DNA of 64,000 bases, from positions 31,160,983 to 31,224,982 of the forward strand of contig CM038223.1 of the NCBI GenBank assembly GCA_021442155.1, in the 5' to 3' direction. Under the pieces are notes generated by a model. The model was not told where the DNA came from. It did not search any database and was given only the letters and a program-made list of their open reading frames with translations. The stretch's first letter is position 1; the number at the start of each line of letters is the position of its first letter. The stretch comes from Cymbidium sinense. Its lineage: Eukaryota > Streptophyta > Magnoliopsida > Asparagales > Orchidaceae. This document shows, one piece after another, positions 1 through 10,929 of the stretch. Both the position numbers and the translations under genes were made by a program.

Positions 1-629
1 TAATGCACCTAATATCCTGACAAGGACTCCTAGGGCATATGGGTCTTTGTATGTACCAGAGATATTTCCTCTAGTTTACATGGAAGAGTAAAGCAGGGTT
101 TATTTTATGACGAGATATGTAGTTCCCTATAGAAGCAAGCTTCCATAGTTAATTATATCCTAGAAAATGGAAATATCCTAAAAGTACTCTTGATTAAAGT
201 AGTGAATCAGTATCTCCAAAAGACTTCAAGGTTAGACTATCAAAGGATTGGGTATTTTCGAAAATCAAGTGGGAGGGTTCAATTTGGAAGCCTTATTTTT
301 AGATTCCAAAGGAAGATGAGTATGGAGCACTCATGGTACTAAAAGGCTAGTAAGCACTCCAGTCTACCCTATAATGAGATTTTATATGTTTGAAAGAGAT
401 CTTATTTTCGTTTAAGTTAAATTTTTATTATATTACTAGGGCTTATAGTCCATTAACTCAAGATTGTGGAAATACCTAAGAGGTGAGGACTTATGCTTAT
501 AGCCCAAAGAAAATAAGAAACCTTAGATCCTAAATTTAAGATGCTCTAGCACAAGCTAAGAACATGACCTAATTTTAATAAAAAAATGGGATATAGTGGT
601 TTACCTCCAAAAGAGAGGAGAAACCCATC

Positions 630-680
630 TTGACTCTCCTGGACTTACAACTGCCTTGAGTGGCTGCCAGCTAACAGCTC
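630..680 (+). other. Conserved island I of the long repeat, copy A
   Basis: A GC-richer block containing TGCCTTGAG, GGCTGCC and CCAGCTAAC. It recurs at the same relative place in B2 (15961-16015), C (21258-21310), G (32780-32830), F (about 57830-57880) and on the minus strand in E (52170-52220) and H (about 8795-8830). Its function is unknown. The conservation in a background that otherwise drifts suggests a structural or regulatory role. Confidence 0.6.
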
Positions 681-1303
681 TTATGATTCAAAACCATGTA
701 GGCTCGTCTTATGTAAGTATAAATTATCTAAGCCGTTATTTAATTAGGAAAGAAGATAAAGTCCCAAACTCACTCCCAAAGAGACTAGCTCATATAAGAC
801 TTATACTAAGTGAAAATTTTTACAATTCTTTATGTCATTTTTGACACATTGATTTGGACAAAGGCTTGGGATAACTATGTTTAAATGCATGATGAAATAA
901 GGTTATTGGCTAAATCAACTGGAGGTGGTGTTCTCCACTACAAGGGATGCTCTCACAGGTCAAGCATTTCCCTATAATGCAAGAGTGGAGCCCCTCCATA
1001 TTCAAGAATGAAACAAGATGATATGCATGATATTAGAACATACATCATTTAGCTAAGGGGTTGCTAAATCTTTTAATTATCTTGATTACAACCTAAGCTT
1101 TAAAGTAAGGTTTTGAGTTATTTTAAAAATTAATTATGAGTTATTAGTGGGGGTAGAAAAATTCATTTTGTCCTAAAAAGCCTACCACATCTAGGCCACA
1201 CATTCAATCATCAAGCTTAAGAAACCTATAAAAATTATGCCATTTATATTGCACAAGATAGACACAATAATCAAATATTCAAAGATTTCATAAAATAATA
1301 AAA

Positions 1304-1382
1304 GGCTGGTGCGGCCGGGTACCACCGTACACCCCGAAAAATAAAAGAAGTTGGGTAGCTGAGCTCTATCCTTATACAACCC
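1304..1382 (+). other. Conserved island II of the long repeat, copy A (GTAC hairpin)
   Basis: The core is GGGTAC, a four-base loop, then GTACACCC, which can pair with a two-base bulge. It is followed by an A-rich stretch and then GAGCTCTA and CCTTATACA. The same block is at 16632-16712, 21926-22004, 33461-33540, 58490-58563 and, on the minus strand, 51455-51530 and 8115-8195. It is among the best conserved parts of the family. Confidence 0.65.
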
Positions 1383-2531
1383 ATGTTACAAAAGAATATT
1401 ACAATTACAGTCAAAATAAATTCTATGGGGGACGTCATTCGTCATCTTCTTTCTTCTATTCGATTGATTTGGTTTTGCTCCAAGGATTCACAGGGCCTCT
1501 CAGGACTTTGTCTTCTAGCCACTGCTCATCCTAAACCCTATAGCACAAAGCCTAATTCCTATTGCAAAATTATATGTTTATGGAAAATAAAATCTAACTA
1601 CACCTATAAAATAGATGTTAGCTAAATCAACCATACAAACCCAAGTAGTTATATTTCATAAGTTGGACTTAGCACTCTCCACATGGGTAACTAAGTCCAC
1701 CTATCTTAATGTGGATTATGTAAAGGGGATTGAGCAACTTATAAGCAAAAGCATTTATATTTTTTTCCAGTAACGCCTTTAGTATAATCCCCTACATAAA
1801 ATATCATTAAGCTAATAATGGCCTAACATCCAGTCTACGCATAAATAATCCTAACATCCAATCTAAAACATTACATCATAAAATAAAACACAACATCACA
1901 ACATACACCATCCTAACTTAGAGCTAGAAGTGGTGACTTAATATTATAATGTGTGTGTTAAGGCTTAGTGTGGTATGTCTTAGCTAAGATTTAGAATTAT
2001 AATTGTCTAAGTTTGGAAATTGTTTGAGTTAACCATAAGGGGTGATGTCATTTTAAGTTATTATAAGAATTGGTGAATTTTAATTTGTATTTTCTTTTAT
2101 TTCACTTGATGTTTACTTAGCATATTCTTATTATAAAGAGAGGAAAGGGGTATAACCCCATTCTATCCTATCCTAAGTTATTTTCTAAAGCAAGTTATTA
2201 TGATGTTGGTTTCTTTAAGTGAGTGATTTATTAAAAATTTTATTAATCCTAAATTTGGGTTAATCTTAAAGAATCCTATTCAAACATGAAAGGCATCTTA
2301 AGATTAATGAAATTGAATTACTATCACATGGATAATGTTACACCATTCCTTTTCATCATCAATATCATGCATACGATTTTGAACTTAACATACTTATACA
2401 TGCAATATATTTTGGCACACTTAGATGATGGCTAATGCATAAATGTTTGGTAGAAAAGAAGAATTTCATTCTTTAATTAAGTATACATACACATGTATTA
2501 GAGATTTAAGGAAGTACATGCCATTATTAAA

Positions 2532-2853
2532 ACCAGAGATGTGAGGTAATCTAAGACCTCCATGGGGCTACTTGTATCCTCGTATTCACGAAATGTCCAT
2601 ACTATGTACTTGCTATCTCAAAGACATATAAGTGTATACATAAACATGAGAATGAAAATCATGCAAAAGATTGTAAGTTAACAAATTTATTTATTCATGT
2701 AAAGTAAAGCTCTATCCAAATTCTAATGCATGTATACATATGAATGAAATTAAATAAGTGTGTGTTATTGTTAACCAAGGAAGTGAGGTAATCTAAGACC
2801 TCCTTGGGGCTACTTATAGTCTCGTATTCACGGGATGTCCAGACTATATACTC
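2532..2853 (+). repeat. Duplicated island III of the long repeat, copy A
   Basis: Two copies of an 80-base block (2532-2612 and 2773-2853) start about 240 bases apart. Each contains GTGAGGTAATCTAAGACC, then GGGGCTACTT, then a CTCGTATTC segment. The centre can fold as GGCT/AGCC in copies that keep AAGCCTCG. The paired arrangement recurs in D (27938-28020, 28178-28260) and on the minus strand in E (49928-50015, 50191-50275). F shows one clear copy (59828-59905). B2, C and G lack it, which helps split the family into two groups. Confidence 0.65.
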
Positions 2854-4218
2854 ACTAACATTCAAATACATGTAAACATACACATGAATCATGAAAATAA
2901 AATAACACTTTAACATGTTTATGCTATAAGAAAATGTAAATCACATAGAATATTAATAGCCAACATCAATTTCAATCTTCATCATTAGTTTATAATTTTA
3001 AAAATAATTTTGAAATTTATTAGTGATACTAGCCATGCCATATAATAGAATTAATTCAACACATGTAACTTATACATAACTAATTATATCCATTTGATTC
3101 TTTTATTTGAAAACATGAGTGCAATATATCAAATGGCATACAAATTCATAATGATTGAAAAATAATAATTAACCATTGCCATATAATACATTTAATCTCA
3201 TTACTTCCTAAGGACAATCAAGTTAAATAAAATCATTTAAGGTTAACTAAAGCTTCTTATGAAATTTAATTTTTTTTGTTTGAATTATTAAATCCTAAAG
3301 ATTAAATGTGTTTAAGGAATAATAATTAAGTGAATTTTATGGATTCATTAAGTTCAAACCATTAAGAAATTAATTCAATTTCCCTTTTCTAAGTCTATTT
3401 AATTTTAATTAACCACTTAATCATGAACCTCCAATGATAAGCAAATGAGAAATTAAACTTGGTAATGCACTTAACAAGTCCTAATGCAATAAGGCTCATA
3501 TTTAAATGTTAATTAAATTAAAGAAGAATCTAATTAAGTACTTATATGGTTTTTTCACACCCATGGGTTAACCATATGTTCCTTAAGGGTCTTTGTGTTG
3601 TTAAACACATGAACAAGAACCCATGAATTCAATTTGAACTATTTGATCTAACTATCATTTTAATTTGATTTAATTTCACCATTAAATTACTTAATTAACC
3701 CTCAATTAATCAATGCATTAATTAACATCCCAATGGAAATAAACTTAGTAAAATAACTAAGAAAGAGGTCCCAACTATTTTTCTTCATCATTCCCACTGT
3801 TAATAGTAATTAATTATCACTAATTACTTAAATTTTACTATTTAACATTTTTAATAATTATAAAATTGATTAAAGAGGGTAATTAGATTTTGAATTTCAA
3901 ATTCTCCCAATTACATAGCTAATAAATTTTGAAAAAATTATGGGAGGCAGAGGACATCCCATGGGATTAACCCACCAAGTTGAGATCAATTGGCTAAGTA
4001 ATTAGGACTTAATTAGGGTAATTAACCTAGAATTAAAACCCTACTTAGGCACTATTCATTAATCAAACCTTAGGGATTTTAATTTTATTAAATTCTCCTT
4101 TGTTTACCCTTTCCAAAATGAGTTTACTCATATTTTTTGAATTTTTCAACAATTAATTATAAATTTTTAAAGTTTTGGCTAATTAATTACATTTTTAACA
4201 CCTAATTAACCCCATAAC

Positions 4219-4290
4219 CTGTCGGCACCATGCGGATGCTAACACAATAGCACTTTCCACGTGGCACCACATGATAGGTTATTTAAAATG
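4219..4290 (+). promoter_or_regulatory. Promoter-like island IV of the long repeat, copy A
   Basis: A GC-rich block contains a G-box palindrome CCACGTGG (4257-4264) and, about 15 bases further on, TTATTTAAA (4279-4287), which resembles a TATA element. Related copies D and F have ATTGG just before the TATA-like run, an inverted CCAAT box. Counterparts are at 19705-19815 (B2), 25103-25165 (C), 29668-29765 (D), 39250-39330 (G), 61498-61600 (F) and, on the minus strand, 48480-48565 (E). Reading it as the LTR promoter is inference from motif order and conservation. No transcription start can be read from the sequence. Confidence 0.4.
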
Positions 4291-7139
4291 TCCCCCATGG
4301 TGGCTGAGTCAGCGGCGGCGGAAGCGATTTTGTCCCCACCATTCGATCTCATATCGGATGGTAGAGATTAATTATGTGGTTCCTATTGGATTAAGTCGAG
4401 GTTTCTAGGAGATTAAATTATGGTTGCCTATTATAATCACGTAGAATAGACGATCGATGATCCATCATCCCTTGAGCATCGAAAGACAAACACCGTCAGC
4501 CTTCCGCAACTTAATCCAAGCTCGCTGAAGCTCGTGGGAGATTGGGATCAACTCCAAAATGTGCAAGGAGAAGATCTAAGAGATCCTATGGTGGAAATCA
4601 CATGAAATCACAAATGCTTTCATAAAAGACCAACACTTAAGGGGTTTTCAATAGTTTGTCAGAGTTTACCTCACTGGAGCTCAAGACTGGCAGTCTGTCG
4701 ACTGAGGTAGCTTCATCTTGAAGAGATAAAGCCTTGTTGAGAAGATCTCAAGCTGCCTCCCCGTCGATGCCTTTGTAGACCAAATGCCACCACTAAGCTC
4801 ACCAGAGTTGATCTTCGAGTGTCTCTCGGTGATCAAATTGATTAGGAATCTATGCGGTTTGACTTGCCAAAGCTTAGGGACGATGTGGAAAAGTTAATTT
4901 AAGTTTGATGGAGTTTAGGTAAGGTTGGACGGATGAGTTTTGTCAATCATTCGGCCGGGGTAGGTGGCCAGAGATGATAGTGGACTACTGAGATGGAGGG
5001 TCTTGAGAGGCTGAGGTAGCTGTAAGAGCTAGCATGGGGTGTACCTCCTCCTCCAAGTGAACCAATGGTGGGCTAAGGGTATGCTGGGTATGTTTGGTAT
5101 GTTGAGAAAATAGGTTTGGCCAAATTTCATTAGATTTGGAATCCATTTGATAGGGTTTGGCTTATGTTGACCCATTTAGGTCAAAATGGGTCAACTTGGG
5201 TCAAGTTGACCAATTGGTTAAATTGGGTCAAACCAAGGGTTGGCTCAAGTTCATATGATCATTTGAAATATTTTGGTGCCATTGGTTTGGTTCAATTTGG
5301 AATAGATTTATTTTTGGCTCATATGACTTCATTTAGGTCAAATGGATCAAGTTGACCTATTTGACCCATTTGACCTATTTGAGGTAGGTCAAGGGTAGGT
5401 TTAGGTTTGGTTACTGATATGGAGTGGATTTGTTTGTTTGTTTCCAATCAATTTGGGTTAAGTTCAATTTTGGCTCAACATGACCCCTTTAGGTCATGTT
5501 GATCAAGGTCAATTAGGGTTGAGTTTAGTTGGCCAATTGAGGCTTTGGTCAAGTTCCACAAGTGAGTTGGAATAGACTTGACCCATTGGTTTCAATCAAT
5601 TGGCTTAGATCAAGTTTTGACATATTTTGGCCCTTTAGGTCAAAATGGGTCAACTTGGGTCAAGTGGGCCAATTGGGCTAGGTTAGGCTCAAATGTTGGC
5701 TTGGTCAAGTTCAAACATACCCATTTGGGTCAAGTTGGTTCATGGGTTTTGACCCAAACTAGGTTCACCATGGGTTGGGTCTACATGGGCTGACCCATGG
5801 TGGCCCAAGGATGAGTCATGCTAGGTTTGGCTGGGTTTGGACTTGGTTTGGATGGGTTTTGCTCAATTTGACCTATATGAGTCAAATGGGTTTCAATTGG
5901 ACTAGGTTGACCAATTTGTCAAATTGGCCAAATTGGCTTAGGTGAAGGGTTGGTTTAGATTTAGTTGATGATTTGAGAATAATTGTATGTATTGGTTTGA
6001 ATTAATTTTGATTAGGGAAGAGTTTGGTTCAATTAGACCCTTTAGGTCAATTTGGACTAAATGGGTCAAATGGATTGGTTTGATCAGATTGGGTTCAATT
6101 GAAGGTTGGATCATATTTAATAATCAATTTGTAATTGTTCAGAGGCATTGGTTTCAATCAATTGAGTTTAGGATTTGATTTTTCCTCATATGTTCCTTTA
6201 GGTCAATTTGGGTCAAGTGCCTAAGTTGGCTTGGTTTGGTTCAATTAGTGGTTGAGTCATGTTCAATACTACAATTATGATTGATAGGAGTCACTGATTA
6301 TAATTGATTGAAGTTGGAATGAGATTTGGTTCATTTTGGTCCATGGGTTAAATGGGCCAATTTTGATGAAGTGATCAAATTAGTTTGGTGTGACTCAATT
6401 GATTACAATTAGACAATCAAGGATGATCAACAATCATTATAGAGGAGATTGAATGGGTTGATTCAATCCAATTTGGTTTGGATTGGGGTTTGAGTCGATT
6501 GGGTCATGTTGGCCACTTTGGGTCAAGTGGACTAAGTGGGTTAACTGGGTTGAATTGGATTCAATTGGGTGTTGAGAAGAGTTCAATGATGAATTTAGAA
6601 TTAATTGATGGCTTTGATTGCAATAGATTTGGATTTGATCATATTTTGGCTCATTTAGACCTTTTGGGTCAAAAGGGCTAGCTTGGGTTAATTTGATTCA
6701 TTTGATTGGATTGGTTTGATTGTAAGTCTTGGAAAGGTTTTGAATATAGTATTGAATGGTTGGACTACTTTTGTAAAAATCAATTGGATTGGATTAAATT
6801 GAATAATCTTGAGTCATAGGATCATGGGATGATTGTAGAATTGATTTAGGTTAAGGGTTAAGTTAATTTGGCTTGGAGCTTAGAAAGCAAACCAAATTCA
6901 ATTTAAGGTTTGTTGTGTTGGCTTGAGGTTGGTTTTGGATTATTGGACAATCACGAGTTTCGGTTTTGGCCATAGGATAGGTAAGACCTATTTGTCCTAA
7001 GGCATAACCTAAGCTTAGGGTATGCCTTCCTAGGTCTCTAGGCTTGGCTTTAGTGTTCCCTTACTCACTATAAGTGTCCTATGACTAGGTAATTTCTAGT
7101 GCTTAGGAGATTCCTAAGTCTAAGATGGGAAGAATGATT

Positions 7140-7158
7140 CCTTACTCCAAAAGTAAGG
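7140..7158 (+). other. 3'-terminal hairpin of LTR copy A
   Basis: CCTTACT (7140-7146) pairs perfectly with AGTAAGG (7152-7158) across a five-base CCAAA loop, and TCAGCA follows at the repeat end. Equivalent hairpins end copies C, G and E, with compensating stem changes. Confidence 0.75.
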
Positions 7159-7164
7159 TCAGCA

Positions 7165-8055
7165 AGGATGGGCAATAAAGCATTTATCTAGACTATGCCC
7201 AAACATTCTATATTTTCCATAGTACAAAGGCTTTATTTCGATCTCAACCTTTTGCCAATGTCCATTAAAGTTTTTACCAATCCAAATATCTTCATTGTAA
7301 GGACCTATTATATCCATCTTAACTAGTATTGTAGTAGCTGAGCATCTAGAGAGGTGAAAAGTAAGTGTATCAAGCTTTAGGGATCTACCAAAAATGGCAG
7401 CTATGGAATATAAGATTTGCTTGTTAAAGAGGTGGAGTTTTAATCTAGGGAGTTTAATCCAAATGGGAGCTATTGGTGATTCAATACTATAGTCAAAGGA
7501 GGGTGTCCATTTTAGGAATTTAATAAGGACATTATCAACATGGTAGAGCTTTTTGGAAAAGAGTCTAGCATAGTCTTCCTCCTTTGAGAGTTTAATCATA
7601 ATGTGTGTTCCATTTAAAAGTCCAACATTTCATTCACAAACTAGTATGAGTTCCTCGAAGTTTTTCCTTATAGAGTCCATTTTGGAATGATTCTAGGAGA
7701 ATTTTCCAACCATAGTGAACTTAAAAGGCTTGACAAGGGTCCAAGTTTCTGCTCAGAGAGTATAATGGTAGGTTTGCCATCTTTTCTTGAGGCCTTTCTC
7801 AACAAAGCAGAGTTAGAGTTGTCTGAGTATAAATCATGGTAGCACTGAGGGAAGAGAAGTACATTAGGGTCGGGTGATCCTCCAGGAGGTCCAGAGCCAT
7901 CGACCACCACATTGACATAAGAGGGGGTGCCCATAGATAAGGGGGGAGAGAGAAAGAGGAGAAGACGTGGCTAAAAGACTTAGAAACTCAATGGAATAGT
8001 AAGGGGGGGGGGGGATGCACCTACCCAGGAGCAGCGTTGCCATAGCTTTTGGCTA
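7165..8055 (-). pseudogene. LINE 5' end with ORF1 fragment (DUF4283 and zinc-knuckle type), truncated
   Basis: Read on the minus strand, this is the start of a plant LINE. The leader has a 12-base C run (plus-strand G at 8003-8014). ORF1 begins with ATG at 7934 and runs open to 7668; after a short frame-disrupted stretch it continues from 7599 to the copy A boundary. The second part has the DUF4283-like core (EEDYARLF, then PIAPIWIKLPRL) and the knuckle that follows it, ending GHSLDKC. Both first cysteines of the C-x2-C-x4-H-x4-C knuckle are tyrosine here, so RNA binding is probably lost. In plant LINEs this protein packages RNA. The rest of ORF1 and the endonuclease/reverse transcriptase ORF2 are absent, because LTR copy A adjoins exactly here. 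That is unusual for a LINE, since 5' rather than 3' truncation is normal, and it points to interruption by A. Confidence 0.75.
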
Positions 8056-8079
8056 TATGGAATAAAACTACTCATGAAT

Positions 8080-9582
8080 TTTTAAGTCCCTTATAAAGAA
8101 AACTTCTAGTTCTAATCCAAGTTATATAAGGACAGACCTCAACTTCCCATTTTTCTCTATCTTTTAGGGTAGAACTTGATTGCATTGACCTTTCTTTTTA
8201 ATTAATTTTTTTGCTTGGTGTGTTTATTTTTAGTGTGCACTAAAATAGTATGCTTTTTATAAGTTTCATTCTATGATTTTGTGTTAATGTGAAAGCCTAG
8301 CCTATGCAATAGGCTTTGAGGTAGAATTTATATTTTTAACTTAATTAAATAAATCAAACATAAAAAAATCAACTCATAACCTCGCATAATTAAATCCCTA
8401 AGAACAAAAAATAAATGCAACTAGAAACTTCTAGAGCTTATGAATCATGATTGTATATTCTTTCTTCATTTGTATTAGGCTTTCCACCATTACATATAAG
8501 GGCATCTAACCTTTGAGGACGATAACCCTTCATGAGAAAGTCTATCTTCTCTCATGATTTGGCCCATGATTTATTTCTAATAAGCATAATTGTATACTCA
8601 AAGCCTTAAAAATTATTTTAAGTGTCTAAAAATATATAAATTTTATAAATTGATGCATTAGTCTAAAGTATAACATTACTAATCATGATCTTAGATTAAG
8701 GGAGTGAGTCTAGGTTCTCATCCTTTTTTTAATTAATAACAACCTAAACCATCTTTCTCTTGCATAAGACTAAACTCATGGCTTTAGAGTGTAAGAAGTA
8801 TCAGCTAAAAACCCTACTTGGTAGGTAATAAGTCAAGAAAAGTTGAGATATGTTCATACACTTTTGTGAGAGAGAGTCATTCCATCCCAATTTTCCTCCA
8901 ATAGACAAACTCGAGCCTTCAGCATGTGTTAGAAGCACTTTTAATTATAAGATTTGAAGCACCTTATTTCTCTTTTACTATGGGACTAAGTCTTCACCTT
9001 TTAGGCATATCTACAGTCTTGTGGTATTAAAATATAAGTCCTAGAATTCTAATAAAATGTTAACTCAAAACACAATAAATTTCACTTTCAAAGCTATAAA
9101 CCTCAACCATAAAATATGTTGAAGTGCTTCATGGGCCTCCCAGTATCAAGGCACTTCCTACTTCTTTCTACTTGGAGTCTTAAAAGAACTATTTCATTTG
9201 ATTTATCTCATTTGACTTTCGTATTTAGCAATTTTAAAATCAATCTTTGAAATATTTAGAGATGAGAGATAATTTTTTAATTAAAAGTTTTCTTAAGAGA
9301 ATTTCTCTCTCTTAAGATGCAATTAATTATAATGGTTTTCCTTTATAGGGAACTAAGAACTCAATATAAAATAAACTTTGTCCTACCTTATCCATGTTGT
9401 TTATGGGATGAATCTCCAGTATATGCAGATCTATCAGCTTTAGGATTCTTTATTAAGTAATTGAATCTATTATAGGGTAATATTTTTCATCTTTTGAGTA
9501 GGTATATTATTTCTTAATGACATATTCAATCATGCAAGTAAGAAATCTCCAAGATCTATGTGGTGTCCAAATAAAAACTCCA
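8080..9582 (-). mobile_element. LTR copy H, 5' 1.5 kb only
   Basis: On the minus strand it opens at 9582 with TGGAG, then ACACCACATAGATCTTGG. It proceeds through the same early landmarks as A: the CTATAATAG run near 9470, island I near 8830-8795 and island II at 8195-8115. It stops near 8080, where LINE 5' sequence begins. Its upstream side abuts RNase H coding sequence of another gypsy element, so H probably inserted into that element. The missing 5 kb or so may lie beyond the interrupted LINE, left of the window. Confidence 0.7.
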
Positions 9583-10720
9583 TAATGAGTATTGACTTGA
9601 GAGGCTAATTAGTGATGACATGAATTGAGTGGACTTAAAAATAGTGTTGAAGTCACTAAGCATACAAGTTAAGAGTGAGTGTGAGTTTTTCATGATAGGA
9701 TAGTAAAACTCGACTCCCTTCAGTGACTTTCTACATATTACACAAGACATTACTTTTATCCTTCTTCTTTGATCAAGATTGAGCTAATTGAATCTTCTTC
9801 AACTTCCAAATATAGTAATAAAATATTACCATCTTTAGGACTTTGTAGTATGAGGTGATTGACTTTTGAGGTTACTAAAATCTTTTATGTTCATCAGTCC
9901 ACTTAAGCTTCTTCACTCCTCTCAATACTTTAAAGAACGATGAGCATAACTCACCTTTAAGTCCAACAACTCACCTAGTGGGTCATTATACCTCTTTTAT
10001 TGTTCTTGGCAATGGCATGTTGAGTATAGCTTTCACTTTATCAAGATTCACTTTTTATGCCTGTAAGTGAAATCATCAAACCCAAAAACTTACTTGATCT
10101 AATACTGAATATGCACTTTAAAGGGTTAAGGTACATGTTATACTTTTTCAAAGTAGTAAATATTTTCTTCAAATCTTGGATATGCTGTATAGTTGACTTC
10201 CTTTTAACTTATAAGTCATCTATATAGGCTTCTAAATTTCTCCCTTCATGCTCTTTGAACACTTAATCAATTATTTCCTGATAGGACCCTCTTGCATTTT
10301 TTTAGCTAAAAGGAGAAGTCATTTAGTCTAAGTCAATAAGATGTATTTACATTTGATGATACTTAGAGAATGCATCTAAGAAATGTACGACAGGGTAACT
10401 ACCTGATGAGTCAACAAGTGCATTAGTTTTATGAAGTTGGTACCATTTTTAAGGCAGATTGAGTTTATATCTATGAAATTCATGCACATTCTCCACTTAC
10501 CATTGGATTTTTGCACCATGACCACATTAAATATCCATTCAAGATACTAAACTTCCTTAATGAAGTCAGTTTCAAACAATTTAGAACTTCATCCTTAATT
10601 GGATCAACAAGCAAAGCCATCATTTTTTTTCATATTTTACTTTATCATTTGAGATTTTTTTTATATTAAGCTTGTGTGAAGCGACATTGATGTTGATACC
10701 CAACATCTCGAATACAATCC
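9583..10720 (-). pseudogene. Decayed Ty3/gypsy pol: reverse transcriptase and RNase H (element 2)
   Basis: Many stops and shifts break the frame, but the family order is readable on the minus strand. Near 10560-10470 is the RT segment with QKSNGKWRMC. The catalytic box appears as AYIDDL (about 10213-10230), directly followed by a stop. The RT connection region with KAILNMPLPRT is near 10060, and RNase H with KSLKGVEFYYPI is near 9720-9690. The enzyme would copy element RNA into DNA, and RNase H would remove the RNA. Coding similarity stops where LTR copy H begins at 9582. Integrase is missing from this side. The SNGKWRMC form fits the Tat group, but that placement is from recalled family motifs. 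Confidence 0.7.
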
Positions 10721-10929
10721 AAGAGAATGCATCAAAATCCTCTTGCAGGGCTTCAATAAGTGTTATTTGTGCTTGTCGTTAAACTTTGAGCTAATTCTGA
10801 GCACTCACTTAAGTTCTTGAGTGGCAAGCACATCCTCAATTTTATTAGTGATTTTTTCTCCTCTATACACAACCTTTAATTGCAGCAACTCTTCCACTTT
10901 GTTTGAGTCATCGACTTCTTACATGTAAC

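Larger units (their letters stand above)
1..7164 (+). mobile_element. Long terminal repeat copy A of the giant Tat-type repeat family (5' end outside window)
   Basis: This copy lines up segment by segment with copy F (57119 onward), which places its missing start about 100 bases left of the window. Shared islands are at 630-680 (ends in CCAGCTAAC), 1304-1382 (GTAC hairpin, then GAGCTCTA), 2532-2612 and 2773-2853 (duplicated GGGGCTAC island), 4219-4290 (promoter-like) and 4668-4760. From about 5160 to 7000 the sequence is crowded with GGTCAA/TTGACC. It ends in a 7-bp-stem hairpin (7140-7158) followed by TCAGCA, matching the GGTCAACA ends of copies C and G. Minus-strand LINE ORF1 sequence begins directly after, so A probably inserted into that LINE. 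Whether A is a solo LTR or part of an element cannot be decided here. Open frames inside it (596-844, 2695-2916, 5164-6681) are AT-rich chance frames. Confidence 0.8.

Noticed and set aside
596..844. 82-residue frame
   Set aside because: It covers conserved island I of the LTR, but the frame is not kept in other copies.
5164..6681. Four plus-strand frames rich in G, L and W
   Set aside because: They translate the GGTCAA/TTGGGT repeat field of LTR A and shift with each motif.
7981..8060. G run of 12 as an assembly gap or vector trace
   Set aside because: It fits the C-rich leader of the minus-strand LINE and joins continuous LINE sequence.
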